A model generated the notes under the pieces. That model was given only the letters and a program-made list of their open reading frames with translations, was not told the DNA's origin and ran no database searches. A stretch of 64,000 bases of DNA, from positions 62,001 to 126,000 of the forward strand of contig NZ_QLNP01000099.1 in NCBI RefSeq assembly GCF_003261175.1, read 5' to 3'. The position numbers and the translations under genes were made by a program. The stretch is from Arthrobacter globiformis. GTDB lineage: Bacteria; Actinomycetota; Actinomycetes; Actinomycetales; Micrococcaceae. Of the stretch, positions 9,167-18,180 are shown piece after piece (the first letter of the stretch is position 1; each line of letters begins with the position of its first letter).

Positions 9167-10452
9167 GAGACCACCTCCACTGTGGTGATTTTGGACAGCT
9201 CACGGCGGATCGCGAGCATTGCGGTGTAGGTGCAGAAGACGCGCTTCGGCTTGCCTTTCCCCGTGCGGATGAAGTCGGCGAGGGCGGCCGGAATGTCGGT
9301 GTCCACCGACCCGATCTGCACTTCGTCGTACTGCAGGCGCAGGGCCATGTCGTACGCCCGGGAGCCGCTGACCTGGTCCACGCCGTCAGCGCGCAGGGAG
9401 TCGAAATCGACGTCCCACAGCCAGGACATGTCGCGGCCGTCAGCGTAATTGTCGTTGATGGCGATCATGGTGGCGTAGCCGCCCGACGGGAATGACTTCA
9501 GGCCCAGGCGAAAGCCGCTCGGGTTCTTGACCAGGACCAGGTCCAGCGGGAGCCCGTCCACCGTGAGGCTTTCGCCGCGCCCAAATGCCGGGGCCACCTC
9601 GGACAGAGCCTTCAGCAGCGTGCCGTGGTCCGCCGTGGCAGCGCCGCCGCCGCAGATGCTGCGGGCCAGGGCCAGCGCGGCCGCGGCGTTGAAGATGTTG
9701 TAGACGCCGCGGAGCTTCATCCCGGTGGTGACGGTGACGCCGTCGTACTCAAAGTCTGCGTCATCGGCACCCACCCGGCGGAGAACGACGTCGGCCTCGG
9801 GCCTTTGCGGTACCGAAGGCACGGGGCTGCCCGGGCCGGCGCGGAGTTCATCGTCGCTGGGGAAAGTTCCCAGCAGGGAGTCGTCCAGGCCGAAGTAGAG
9901 GACCTCGGGACCCTGCAGCGTTCCGGCGATCCGGGCCACCCGCGGGTCCTCGCGGTTCAGCACCACAGCCCCCGTTGTCTTGGAGGCGATGTGCTGGAGG
10001 AGCTGGGCTGTCTTGTCGATCTCACCGAAGCGGTCCAGCTGGTCGCGGAGTACGTTCAGCAGGAGGCTGTAGCGCGGCGGGACGCGGTTGACGAAATGCA
10101 CGGCGTGGGCCTCGTCCAGCTCTAGCACGGCGATGTCGGCGTCGAGCCGTCCGCGCCAGTCGACATCGCCGATAAGGGCCGCCGCCACGCCCCGGGTGAA
10201 GTTGCTTCCCGTGCGGTTGGTGAACACCTTCAGGCCCTGGCTTTCCAGCAGCTCCACCACCATCTTGGTGGTGGTGGTCTTGCCGTTGGTGCCGCTGACC
10301 ACGGCCACGCCGTGGGGAAGGGTGGACAGGGCCCGCTGCATGAAACCGGGATCGATTTTCTCGACCACCAGGCCGGGGAATGCAGAGCCTCCGCCCCTGA
10401 GCCGGGAGACCCGGCGAACGAATTTGCCGAGCGGAACGCTGAGGGAAAACAT
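9163..10452 (-). CDS. murT: Lipid II isoglutaminyl synthase, Mur-ligase subunit MurT
   Basis: A 429-residue Mur-ligase-like protein with the ATP-binding loop GTNGKTTTT (54-62), the Mur central-domain stretch VLELDEAHAVHF, and a C-terminal DUF1727 domain with NDNYADGRDMSWLWD, the conserved region thought to contact the GatD active site. It activates the D-Glu of lipid II with ATP so that GatD-derived ammonia can amidate it. Only two cysteines are present, so the Cys4 zinc ribbon described in Staphylococcus aureus MurT is missing. A TATATT box stands 7 bases before the ATG with no recognisable ribosome binding site. Confidence 0.93.
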   Translation of the reverse strand: MFSLSVPLGKFVRRVSRLRGGGSAFPGLVVEKIDPGFMQRALSTLPHGVAVVSGTNGKTTTTKMVVELLESQGLKVFTNRTGSNFTRGVAAALIGDVDWRGRLDADIAVLELDEAHAVHFVNRVPPRYSLLLNVLRDQLDRFGEIDKTAQLLQHIASKTTGAVVLNREDPRVARIAGTLQGPEVLYFGLDDSLLGTFPSDDELRAGPGSPVPSVPQRPEADVVLRRVGADDADFEYDGVTVTTGMKLRGVYNIFNAAAALALARSICGGGAATADHGTLLKALSEVAPAFGRGESLTVDGLPLDLVLVKNPSGFRLGLKSFPSGGYATMIAINDNYADGRDMSWLWDVDFDSLRADGVDQVSGSRAYDMALRLQYDEVQIGSVDTDIPAALADFIRTGKGKPKRVFCTYTAMLAIRRELSKITTVEVVS

Positions 10453-10459
10453 GCTCTGT

Positions 10460-10465
10460 AATATA
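10460..10465 (-). promoter_or_regulatory. -10 box of murT-gatD, probably leaderless
   Basis: Read on the minus strand, TATATT ends 7 bases before the murT ATG. That spacing would place the transcription start at the ATG, and no Shine-Dalgarno sequence is seen between them. Confidence 0.5.
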
Positions 10466-10531
10466 TCCCAGCGGCGGCATGCGATGTGGCGGGCGGCCGA
10501 CGGCGGGACCGGCTGGCCGCCGCCGGGACAC

Positions 10532-10537
10532 TATGCT
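10532..10537 (+). promoter_or_regulatory. -10 box of pdxT, probably leaderless
   Basis: TATGCT ends 6 bases before the pdxT ATG (10544), with only GTTTAG in between. No ribosome binding site is present, so the mRNA probably begins at or next to the start codon. Confidence 0.5.
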
Positions 10538-10543
10538 GTTTAG

Positions 10544-11275
10544 ATGACCAATTCCCTTTCCAGCGCCCTTCCGCGCCCGGCCGGCGTGCCCGAAAAGCCC
10601 GGGTCCGGCCTGCGCATCGGCGTTCTGGCACTCCAGGGCGACTTTCGTGAGCACCTCCGGGCGGTCGAGACCGCAGGCGCCACCGGCGTCGGTGTCCGCC
10701 GTCCCGCCGAGCTCGAGGGACTCGACGGGCTCATCATTCCCGGCGGCGAGTCCACGGCCATCGACAAGCTGGCCCGCGCCTTCGACCTCGCCGAGCCGCT
10801 GCGGCAGCGGATCGCCGATGGCCTCCCGGTCTACGGATCCTGTGCGGGCATGATCCTGCTCGCTCACGACATCGCCGACCCCGCCGCGGACCTCGCCGGC
10901 AACCCCCAGCAGACGTTCGGCGGCCTGGACATCACGGTGCGGCGCAACGCCTTCGGCCGGCAGCGCGAGTCCTTCGAGACCGACCTCGACTTCAAGGGCC
11001 TGGAGTTCAGCGCCACCGAGCAGGGCGTGGCTCCGGTTCATGCGGTGTTCATCCGCGGACCCTGGGTGGAGCGCGTGGGCCCCGGCGTCGAGGTCCTGGC
11101 GCAGGTGGAGCCGGCCGACCAGGAGCACGCCTCCCACGCGGCCGATCTGCAGGGGACGGCTAGAATTGTTGCAGTGCGTTCAGGCCAGCTGCTGGCTACC
11201 TCCTTCCATCCGGAAGTGACAGGGGAGAAGCGCGTGCATGAACTTTTTATTCGCATGATCAGAGGAGAAGCGTAA
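10544..11275 (+). CDS. pdxT: Pyridoxal 5'-phosphate synthase glutaminase subunit
   Basis: A 243-residue class I glutaminase that supplies ammonia to PdxS. Visible motifs are [10 protein letters not shown], the substrate loop PGGEST, the nucleophile elbow [10 protein letters not shown] and the catalytic HPEV near the C-terminus. The N-terminus carries about 20 extra residues before [10 protein letters not shown] compared with most PdxT proteins. It is divergent from murT and 3 bases upstream of yebC, so pdxT and yebC are likely co-transcribed. Confidence 0.95.
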   Translation: MTNSLSSALPRPAGVPEKPGSGLRIGVLALQGDFREHLRAVETAGATGVGVRRPAELEGLDGLIIPGGESTAIDKLARAFDLAEPLRQRIADGLPVYGSCAGMILLAHDIADPAADLAGNPQQTFGGLDITVRRNAFGRQRESFETDLDFKGLEFSATEQGVAPVHAVFIRGPWVERVGPGVEVLAQVEPADQEHASHAADLQGTARIVAVRSGQLLATSFHPEVTGEKRVHELFIRMIRGEA

Positions 11276-11278
11276 AGC

Positions 11279-12034
11279 ATGTCAGGCCACTCCAAATGGG
11301 CAACGACCAAGCACAAGAAGGCCATCATTGATAGCCGCCGGGCAAAGTCGTTCGCCAAGCTGATCAAGAACATCGAAGTAGCGGCCCGCATGGGCGGCCC
11401 GGACCTCGCGGGCAACCCCGGACTCGAACTGGCCGTCACCAAGGCCAAGAAGACGTCCGTTCCGAACGACAACATCGACCGCGCCATCAAGCGCGGCGCC
11501 GGGCTCACCGGCGAGGTCGTGGACTACACCGAGATCATGTACGAATGCCGCGGCCCGCAGGGCTCCGCGCTGTTGATCGAGTGCCTTACCGACAACAAGA
11601 ACCGCGCGGCATCCGAGGTCCGTCTGGCCATCTCCCGCAACGGCGGCACCATCGCCGACCCCGGCTCGGTCAGTTACCTGTTTACCCGCAAGGGCGTGGT
11701 CACCCTGCCCAAGAACGGCCTCACCGAGGACGACGTTCTCATGGCCGTGCTGGACGCCGGCGCCGAGGAAGTCAAGGACAACGGGGACAGCTTCGAAATC
11801 CATTCGGACCCGAAGGACCTGCAGGCTGTCCGCGACGCGCTCAAGGAAGCCGGCATCGACTACGACACCGACGAGGCCGAGTTCGTGCCCTCCATGGAGG
11901 TGCCGCTGGACCTTGACGCCGCCAAGAAGTTCATGAAGCTCGTTGACGCCCTCGAGGACCTCGACGACGTCCAGAACGTCTACAGCAACGCTGACCTCAG
12001 CGACGAAGTTCAGGCTGCGCTGGAAGCCGAGTGA
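11279..12034 (+). CDS. yebC: YebC/PmpR-family protein
   Basis: A 251-residue protein of the YebC/TACO1 family with the conserved start [14 protein letters not shown] and the DLAGNPGLE and [12 protein letters not shown] segments. Family members have been described as DNA-binding regulators and, more recently, as factors helping ribosomes through proline-rich stretches. The position directly before ruvC is widely conserved. GGAGAAG at 11266-11272 provides the ribosome binding site just inside the pdxT end. Confidence 0.94.
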   Translation: MSGHSKWATTKHKKAIIDSRRAKSFAKLIKNIEVAARMGGPDLAGNPGLELAVTKAKKTSVPNDNIDRAIKRGAGLTGEVVDYTEIMYECRGPQGSALLIECLTDNKNRAASEVRLAISRNGGTIADPGSVSYLFTRKGVVTLPKNGLTEDDVLMAVLDAGAEEVKDNGDSFEIHSDPKDLQAVRDALKEAGIDYDTDEAEFVPSMEVPLDLDAAKKFMKLVDALEDLDDVQNVYSNADLSDEVQAALEAE

Positions 12035-12065
12035 TTTTCGGCGTGGCTGACCGGGGCGGTTGCAC

Positions 12066-12644
12066 GTGACGCTGCGCGTACTGGGCATCGACCCTGGCCT
12101 GACCCGCTGCGGCATCGGCGTGGTGGACGTCGAAAAGAACCGCCGGGCCACCATGGTGGCCGTTGGTGTGGTGGGGACGTCCCCCGAGGAAACGCTCGAC
12201 CAGCGGCTCTTGGTGATCGCCTTGGCCATTGACGATTGGCTCGACCGTTACGAGCCACACGTGCTGGCGGTGGAACGTGTTTTCTCGCAGCTCAACGTCA
12301 GCACGGTCATGGGCGTGGCCCAGGCCTCCGGCGTCGTCATCGCGGCCGCGGCCCGGCGCGGGATCCCCGTGGCTCTGCACACTCCGTCGGAGGTCAAGGC
12401 GGCGGTGACCGGGAGCGGCTCCTCGAACAAGGAGGCCGTGACCAAGCTGGTGACCAAGATTCTCCGGCTCGACGCTCCGCCGCGTCCCGCGGACGCGGCC
12501 GACGCCCTGGCCCTCGCCATCACGCACGCATGGCGGGCGGGCAGCGGCGCAAGCGTAGCCACCACTGGCCCCGGCAGCCAGTCTCTGACGCCCGCCCAGC
12601 GGGCCTGGGCCGAGGCGGAGGCCAAGGCGCGCCGTGCACGCTGA
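12066..12644 (+). CDS. ruvC: Crossover junction endodeoxyribonuclease RuvC
   Basis: A 192-residue Holliday-junction resolvase that cleaves junctions moved by RuvAB. The RNase H-like fold is visible, with the first catalytic Asp in [11 protein letters not shown], the Glu in AVERVF and the final acidic cluster [12 protein letters not shown] 12066 gives the usual N-terminus ([11 protein letters not shown]) and has CCGGGGCGG 5-13 bases upstream; a TTG at 12060 is the alternative and would add two residues. Confidence 0.94.
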   Translation: MTLRVLGIDPGLTRCGIGVVDVEKNRRATMVAVGVVGTSPEETLDQRLLVIALAIDDWLDRYEPHVLAVERVFSQLNVSTVMGVAQASGVVIAAAARRGIPVALHTPSEVKAAVTGSGSSNKEAVTKLVTKILRLDAPPRPADAADALALAITHAWRAGSGASVATTGPGSQSLTPAQRAWAEAEAKARRAR

Positions 12645-12669
12645 ATGTCGCCGGCGCTTGCTAGGGTAT

Positions 12670-12685
12670 TCGTAGATATGTTCGG
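12670..12685 (+). promoter_or_regulatory. Candidate LexA (SOS) box before ruvA
   Basis: TCGTAG-ATAT-GTTCGG matches 9 of 12 defined positions of the actinobacterial SOS box TCGAAC-N4-GTTCGA and ends 41 bases before the ruvA start. The spacer ATAT makes the element more symmetric. It suggests that ruvAB has a damage-inducible promoter separate from ruvC. Confidence 0.5.
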
Positions 12686-12726
12686 ATAGTCGGTTTGTTG
12701 CCGGCGCAAGTTCAGGAGCCCCGGCC

Positions 12727-13374
12727 TTGATTAGTTTTCTCCGCGGAACCGTGGCGCACGTCGGACTGTCCACCGCCGTCATTGACCTCAACGGCGCCGG
12801 CATGAGCGTTAACGCGACGCCGCAGACGCTCAGCAGGCTGCGGACCGGCGAGGAGGGGAAGCTTTTCACGTCCCTGATCGTCCGGGAGGATTCCCTGACC
12901 CTGTTCGGCTTCGCGAGCGACGACGAACGGGAAGTTTTCGACGTTCTGCTCAGTGTCAGCGGAGTGGGTCCGCGGCTGGCCCTCGCGGTCCTCGCCGTGC
13001 ACGATCCCGAGGCCATTCGCGTGGCGGCGCACACCGGGGACAGCAAGACGTTCACCAAGGTCCCGGGCATCGGCCCGAAGGTTGGCGGGCGCATCGTTCT
13101 TGAACTCGCCGGGAAACTGGTTCCGCACGGCACGTCTGCGCCTGCGGGAGCGCCGGCCGCGTCATCGGAAGGCGTCTGGAAGCCGCAGGTCGTGGCCGCG
13201 ATGACCAGTCTGGGCTGGTCCGAAAAGGACGCCACGGGCAGCATCGACAAGGCCCTCGCAGACGCGCCGGAACTCGCCGGCGAAGGCAACGTGGCCGAGA
13301 TCCTGCGCACCACGCTGCGCTGGCTCGGCCAGGACGGAGCCCGCGCGGGCAACAGGGTAGGCAGCCGTGGCTGA
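12727..13374 (+). CDS. ruvA: Holliday junction branch migration protein RuvA
   Basis: A 215-residue protein with the OB-fold N-terminus ([11 protein letters not shown]), two helix-hairpin-helix segments ([10 protein letters not shown] and [12 protein letters not shown]) and a C-terminal domain III that binds RuvB. It forms the tetramer that holds the four-way junction. The TTG start is supported by the standard RuvA N-terminus and by AGGAG at 12714-12718. The gene overlaps ruvB by 8 bases. Confidence 0.95.
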   Translation: MISFLRGTVAHVGLSTAVIDLNGAGMSVNATPQTLSRLRTGEEGKLFTSLIVREDSLTLFGFASDDEREVFDVLLSVSGVGPRLALAVLAVHDPEAIRVAAHTGDSKTFTKVPGIGPKVGGRIVLELAGKLVPHGTSAPAGAPAASSEGVWKPQVVAAMTSLGWSEKDATGSIDKALADAPELAGEGNVAEILRTTLRWLGQDGARAGNRVGSRG

Positions 13375-14455
13375 GCCTTCCCTGGTCGCCGGGGGAGAAG
13401 AGCCGGAGGAGCGGGCCATCGAGGCGGCGCTCCGGCCCAAGAACCTCGACGACTTCGTGGGCCAGCACAGGGTCCGCAAACAGCTTTCCCTCGTGTTGCA
13501 GGCATCCCGGATGCGCGGGCGCAGCGCGGACCATGTGCTTTTTTCCGGTCCTCCCGGCCTCGGCAAGACCACACTCGCCATGATCGTCGCCTCCGAAATG
13601 AACGCCCCGCTCCGCATCAGCAGCGGCCCGGCCATCCAGCACGCAGGCGACCTCGCCGCCATCCTTTCCTCGCTGTCGGAGGGCGAGGTCCTCTTCCTCG
13701 ACGAAATCCACCGGATGTCCCGTCCGGCCGAGGAAATGCTCTATATGGCCATGGAAGACTTCCGGGTGGACATCGTGGTGGGCAAGGGGGCCGGTGCCAC
13801 AGCCATTCCGCTGGAGTTGCCGCCCTTCACGCTGGTGGGTGCCACCACGCGTGCCGGGCTTCTTCCGGGTCCGCTCCGCGACCGGTTCGGTTTCACGGGC
13901 CACCTGGAGTTTTATTCGGTGGAGGAGCTGGAGCTGGTGCTGCGCAGGTCCGCCGGCCTCCTCGACCTGAAGGTGAACTCGGCCGGATTCACTGAGATCG
14001 CCGGACGGTCGCGCGGCACTCCCCGCATTGCCAACCGGCTGCTGAGGAGGGTCCGGGACTGGGCGCTGGTCCACGGGATCGAACAGATTGACTCCCGTTC
14101 CGCCTCCGCCGCACTGGACATGTACGAAGTGGATAAGCGCGGGCTGGACCGGCTGGACCGGTCAGTGCTGGAAGCGCTGATCACCAAATTCGGCGGCGGC
14201 CCGGTGGGCCTGTCAACCCTGGCCATCGCCGTGGGGGAGGAGCCGGAGACCGTGGAGACGGTTGCCGAGCCGTACTTGGTCAGGGAAGGGCTGCTCGGCA
14301 GGACGCCGAGGGGCCGCATTGCCATGGCTTCGGCCTGGACCCACCTCGGCCTGGCAGTACCGGCGGGGGTCTTCGGGCAGGAAACGCTGGACCTTTTCGA
14401 GTCCGGCCCGGGCGATGAAGAATCGTCATCTGAATGGGTTTCCAGCACCCAATAG
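13367..14455 (+). CDS. ruvB: Holliday junction branch migration helicase RuvB
   Basis: A 362-residue AAA+ motor. It shows the N-terminal RuvB signature [12 protein letters not shown], Walker [12 protein letters not shown], Walker [10 protein letters not shown], sensor stretch GATTRAG with the arginine finger region GPLRDRFG, and the C-terminal winged helix ([15 protein letters not shown]). The GTG start lies inside the end of ruvA, so RuvA and RuvB are translationally coupled. Confidence 0.97.
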   Translation: MAEPSLVAGGEEPEERAIEAALRPKNLDDFVGQHRVRKQLSLVLQASRMRGRSADHVLFSGPPGLGKTTLAMIVASEMNAPLRISSGPAIQHAGDLAAILSSLSEGEVLFLDEIHRMSRPAEEMLYMAMEDFRVDIVVGKGAGATAIPLELPPFTLVGATTRAGLLPGPLRDRFGFTGHLEFYSVEELELVLRRSAGLLDLKVNSAGFTEIAGRSRGTPRIANRLLRRVRDWALVHGIEQIDSRSASAALDMYEVDKRGLDRLDRSVLEALITKFGGGPVGLSTLAIAVGEEPETVETVAEPYLVREGLLGRTPRGRIAMASAWTHLGLAVPAGVFGQETLDLFESGPGDEESSSEWVSSTQ

Positions 14456-14523
14456 CAGCGCCCTCCCAGCTTTTCCCTCTAGACTGGAAAGACGCTCGGC
14501 ACGTCCGGGCTTTGTTTCCGTGT

Positions 14524-14537
14524 CCCGCTTCGGCGGG
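14524..14537 (+). other. UUCG-capped RNA hairpin in the ruvB-yajC gap
   Basis: CCCGC-TTCG-GCGGG forms a 5-bp GC stem with a stable UUCG tetraloop. GC-rich inverted sequence follows to about 14571. No U-tract is present, so it may be a processing or stability element rather than a terminator. The rest of the 176-base gap shows nothing recognisable. Confidence 0.4.
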
Positions 14538-14631
14538 CCGCCCGCGCCGGTTTCCCGTGTCCGGGCGGGCAGCCCGGTGCAAAGCGGACGTTGCTGTCAA
14601 CCAGCTACGCAAGTACAGAACGGAACTTCAT

Positions 14632-15084
14632 TTGTTCGCACAAATCAGTGCCCAGGCCCAGCCGCAGGCCGGCGGCGGCATCGACATCATGACCATTCTG
14701 CTGTTCGTCATGCTCGGCGTTTTCATCTTTATGATGTTCCGCCGCAACAAGAAGACACAGCAGCAGCAGGCCAAGCTGCAGTCGGAGTTCGCCCCCGGCA
14801 TAGAGGTGATGACCAGCTTCGGACTGTTCGGCCGCATCGTGTCGATTGACGATGTGGAGAACAAGGTTGTCCTGGAACTGTCGCCGGGCAACCTGGCCAC
14901 TGTCCACCGCCAGGCCGTGACCAAGATCGTGGAACCCGCCGCCGAAACGCACACCGTTCCCGATGACGCGTCCGCCCTGACGGCCGAGGACTCGCTGACC
15001 CCCGAAGCCAAGACCGGCACGGCCGATGAGACCCCGGACGAAACCCTCAAGCGCCTCAACGACGAGGGCAAAAAGGACATCTAG
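14632..15084 (+). CDS. yajC: Preprotein translocase subunit YajC
   Basis: A 150-residue single-span membrane protein that associates with SecDF. The transmembrane segment ILLFVMLGVFIFMMFRR lies near residues 23-39 and is followed by the conserved cytoplasmic part (GIEVMTSFGLFGRIVSID, ELSPG, VHRQAVTKIV) and an acidic tail. The TTG start at 14632 gives the usual short N-terminus; no good ribosome binding site is visible, and the in-frame ATG at 14689 would start inside the conserved region. It lies 100 bases before secD. Confidence 0.88.
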   Translation: MFAQISAQAQPQAGGGIDIMTILLFVMLGVFIFMMFRRNKKTQQQQAKLQSEFAPGIEVMTSFGLFGRIVSIDDVENKVVLELSPGNLATVHRQAVTKIVEPAAETHTVPDDASALTAEDSLTPEAKTGTADETPDETLKRLNDEGKKDI

Positions 15085-15124
15085 TCCGCCGCTTCCGGGC
15101 AGCACAGCTGTCTACGGCTGCGGA

Positions 15125-15157
15125 GCCGCCGGGTGCGAGACGGCTCGCCCCGGCGGC
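15125..15157 (+). other. GC-rich hairpin between yajC and secD
   Basis: A 9-bp outer stem (15125-15133 with 15149-15157) continues, after one bulged T, into a 5-bp inner stem (GCGAG/CTCGC) with an ACGG loop. No U-tract follows, so it could lower read-through into secD or protect the mRNA. Confidence 0.4.
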
Positions 15158-15184
15158 CATCCGCAATTAATAGAAAGATAGGCA

Positions 15185-16942
15185 ATGGCACGAACTGGCC
15201 GCAATAAACCATCCCTTCGGGTGCTGGTCTGGCTTGGCGTAATCCTGGCTGCCATGACGGCCGTCCTTGCGGGCGGCACGATGTCCGGGGTTGCCAGCTG
15301 GAGCCCGAAGCTTGCCCTGGACCTGGAGGGCGGCACCCAGATGATCCTGGCACCCAAGGTTGAGGGAGGCTCGGACATCAACGAGGAGCAGCTCAACCAG
15401 GCGGTGGCCATCATCCGTCAGCGTGTGGACGGCTCCGGTGTTGCCGAGGCCGAGATCAGCACGCAGTCCGGCCGCAACGTGGTGGTGAGCCTGCCCGGCA
15501 CTCCGTCCTCGCAGACCCGCGCGCTCATCCAGGCCTCAGCGGACATGAACTTCCGCCCCGTCCTCGTCACGGGCCCGGGGGCCGTGGTTCCGGCCGACCA
15601 ACGGACGCCTGCCGCGCAGCTGCCGAAACCGACGGCCAAGCCGACGAACGCCAGCGATTCAAACTGGATCACCGCGGACATCCAGAAGCAGTTCGAAGCC
15701 CTCGACTGTGACAACCCGGCCCAGGACAAGCAGGAACGCTCAGACCCGGCCAAGCCGCTGGTCACCTGTGAGCCCGCCACGGACCAGACACCTGCGATCA
15801 AGTACATCCTGGGTCCGGTCGAGGTCAAGGGCGTGGAGATCCAGGGCTCGACGTTCCAGCTCCAGCAGGGCGCCCAGGGTGCAGTCACCAACGAATGGGC
15901 TGTGAACATCCAGTTCAACGCCGAGGGTACGGCCAAGTTCAAGACGGTCACCGAACGCCTCAACCAGTTCTACGTTGCCGCGGGCGGCGAGACCGGCAGC
16001 GATCCGAAGTCGCAGTTCGCCATCGTCCTGGATGACCAGGTCATATCGGCACCGCGTTCCCAGGCAGTGATCACCGATGGACGCCCGCAGATCACCGGCG
16101 GCTTCACGGAGCAGTCCGCCAAGGCGCTGTCCGACCAGCTCCGGTTCGGTGCCCTGCCCATTAGCTTCGACATCCAGAGCGAGCAGCAGATCTCCGCCAC
16201 CCTCGGCGGTGAGCAGCTCCGGATGGGCCTCCTCGCCGGCCTGATCGGTCTGCTGCTGGTGGTCGTCTACTCCCTGTTCCAGTACCGTGCGCTGGGCTTC
16301 GTCACCATTGCGTCGCTGGTGGTGGCGGGTGCGCTCACGTACCTTGCCATTGCCGTCCTTGGCTGGACCGAAAACTACCGGCTATCCCTCGCCGGCGTGG
16401 CCGGCATCATCGTGTCAATCGGCCAGACCGCGGACTCGTTCATCGTCTACTTCGAACGTATCCGCGATGAGCTCCGCGAAGGCCGCGGCCTGGTGTCGGC
16501 CGTGGAGAACGGCTGGAAGCGGGCCAAGCGGACCGTCCTGGCATCGAAGGCGGTCAACCTCCTGGCCGCACTGGTGCTGTACTTCGTGGCCGTCGGCAAC
16601 GTCCGGGGCTTTGCCTTCACCCTCGGCCTGACCGCCATCGCCGACCTCATCGTCGTGTTCATGTTCACTCACCCGACGCTGCAGCTGCTGGCCAGGACCC
16701 GGTTCTTTGGCGAGGGCCACAAGTTCTCCGGTCTTGACCCCGAGCGCCTCGGTGCGGTGCCGCTCTACCGCGGCGCCGGCAGGCTCCGCAGCCCCGAGGA
16801 CAGGCCGTCAGTGGTGCGCGCCAAGAACACCGGTGCCGCGGCCGAGGCTGAGCGCCGGATGACCATCGCTGAACGCCGCCGCGCGGAGCAGCAGGAGCAG
16901 CTCGCCGGTTCCTCCAAGGGCCCGGCCAAGGAGGGCAAGTAA
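15185..16942 (+). CDS. secD: Protein translocase subunit SecD
   Basis: A 585-residue RND-type membrane protein that uses the proton gradient to aid late steps of Sec export. It has a first transmembrane helix (about 15-36), the LALDLEGGTQM motif, a large periplasmic-type domain, and five helices in the C-terminal third (from about residue 340), including GVAGIIVSIGQTADSFIVYFERIRDE. The central loop (about 140-200) is Pro/Gln/Asp-rich and variable. The stop shares one base with the secF ATG, typical of SecDF coupling. Confidence 0.96.
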   Translation: MARTGRNKPSLRVLVWLGVILAAMTAVLAGGTMSGVASWSPKLALDLEGGTQMILAPKVEGGSDINEEQLNQAVAIIRQRVDGSGVAEAEISTQSGRNVVVSLPGTPSSQTRALIQASADMNFRPVLVTGPGAVVPADQRTPAAQLPKPTAKPTNASDSNWITADIQKQFEALDCDNPAQDKQERSDPAKPLVTCEPATDQTPAIKYILGPVEVKGVEIQGSTFQLQQGAQGAVTNEWAVNIQFNAEGTAKFKTVTERLNQFYVAAGGETGSDPKSQFAIVLDDQVISAPRSQAVITDGRPQITGGFTEQSAKALSDQLRFGALPISFDIQSEQQISATLGGEQLRMGLLAGLIGLLLVVVYSLFQYRALGFVTIASLVVAGALTYLAIAVLGWTENYRLSLAGVAGIIVSIGQTADSFIVYFERIRDELREGRGLVSAVENGWKRAKRTVLASKAVNLLAALVLYFVAVGNVRGFAFTLGLTAIADLIVVFMFTHPTLQLLARTRFFGEGHKFSGLDPERLGAVPLYRGAGRLRSPEDRPSVVRAKNTGAAAEAERRMTIAERRRAEQQEQLAGSSKGPAKEGK

Positions 16943-17958
16943 TGTCCAGTTTCGCGAAATTCGGCAACGAGCTCTACACGGGCAAGCGTTCCTATGACTT
17001 TGTCGGGTCCAAGAAGATCTGGTTCATCGTGGCCGCCGTGGCGGTCGCGCTGTCCATCCTCATCCCGGTGGTCAAGGGCGGCTTCAACCTGGGCATCGAG
17101 TTCCGCGGCGGTTCCGAGTTCACGGTATCCAACGTCAAGACCACCGAGGCGTCCTTGGGCGAGAAGGCCGTCCACGACGTCGTTCCCGGCAGTGTGCCGC
17201 GCGTCGCCAACGTTGCCGGAACCACCATGCGGATCCAGACGGACAAGCTCTCCGACGACGAGACCCTCAAGATCAAGGAGGGCCTCACCAAGGCCTACGG
17301 CGTGACTGACAACGAGGTGACGTCCACCTTCGTCGGCCCCACCTGGGGCGCCGACGTCACCAAACAGGCCCTGATTGGCCTGGTGGTCTTCGTTGCCCTC
17401 GCGACGGTCCTGATGGCCCTCTACTTCCGGACCTGGAAGATGTCCCTCTCGGCGATCGCGGGCATGGTCGTCACGATGTTCATTACGGCCGGTGTGTACG
17501 CCCTCAGCGACTTCGAGGTCACGCCGTCGGCGATCATCGGGTTCCTGACGGTGCTCAGCTATTCGCTCTATGACACCGTGGTGGTGTTCGACAAGATCCG
17601 TGAAAACACGGCCGACATTGACTCTTCCACTCGCCGGACCTTCGGCGAGGAGGTCAACCTGGCCGTCAACCAGACCCTGGTCCGCTCCATCAACACCATG
17701 ATGGTTGCCATCCTTCCGGTCGGGGCGATCCTGTTCATCGGGGCCGGCCTGCTGGGCGCCGGAACCCTGCGCGATCTTTCACTGGCTCTGTTCGTCGGCA
17801 TCCTGATCGGCACCGCCGCGACGATCTTCATCGCCGCGCCGATGTACGCCTGGCTGCGCCAAGGCGAGGCGCCGCTGGTCAAGCAGGCCCAGCGCGTCAA
17901 GCAGCGCCGCGCGGACGCCGCAGCCAAGGCTGCAGCCGCCGAGCCTGCTAAAGCCTAG
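16942..17958 (+). CDS. secF: Protein translocase subunit SecF
   Basis: A 338-residue partner of SecD with an N-terminal helix (about 28-48), the GIEFRGGSEF motif, and five C-terminal helices including VLSYSLYDTVVVFDKIRENT. The start overlaps the secD stop by one base (TAATG). The C-terminus is Lys/Ala-rich and cytoplasmic. Confidence 0.96.
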   Translation: MSSFAKFGNELYTGKRSYDFVGSKKIWFIVAAVAVALSILIPVVKGGFNLGIEFRGGSEFTVSNVKTTEASLGEKAVHDVVPGSVPRVANVAGTTMRIQTDKLSDDETLKIKEGLTKAYGVTDNEVTSTFVGPTWGADVTKQALIGLVVFVALATVLMALYFRTWKMSLSAIAGMVVTMFITAGVYALSDFEVTPSAIIGFLTVLSYSLYDTVVVFDKIRENTADIDSSTRRTFGEEVNLAVNQTLVRSINTMMVAILPVGAILFIGAGLLGAGTLRDLSLALFVGILIGTAATIFIAAPMYAWLRQGEAPLVKQAQRVKQRRADAAAKAAAAEPAKA

Positions 17959-17976
17959 TCCCCGTACCTGCCCTTA

Positions 17977-18013
17977 GGCCGGATGCCGTCCCCGTGACGG
18001 CATCCGGCCTTTG
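17977..18013 (+). terminator. Terminator after secF
   Basis: A perfect 14-bp stem (17977-17990 with 17996-18009), a CCCGT loop, then a short TTTG tract. It closes the yajC-secDF unit. Confidence 0.75.
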
Positions 18014-18014
18014 C

Positions 18015-18059
18015 GTTAAGCGCTTGTGCGCCTCCGGTTAAGCGCCTGTGTGCCTTCCG
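18015..18059 (+). repeat. Imperfect tandem repeat of about 22 bp between secF and rel
   Basis: Two adjacent copies, 18015-18036 and 18037-18059, both begin GTTAAGCGC and end TCCG. They differ at two bases plus one insertion. No function is evident. Confidence 0.55.
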
Positions 18060-18180
18060 CCGGGCCGTCCGCGTGCTCCGCTGCGTACGGGCCTGGGCCG
18101 TTGGTGACGGACGCGGTTATCGGTCGGGCCCGGAGCGGGAATACACTGGGATAATTAAACGGGTCGTGAGGGGTACTTCA

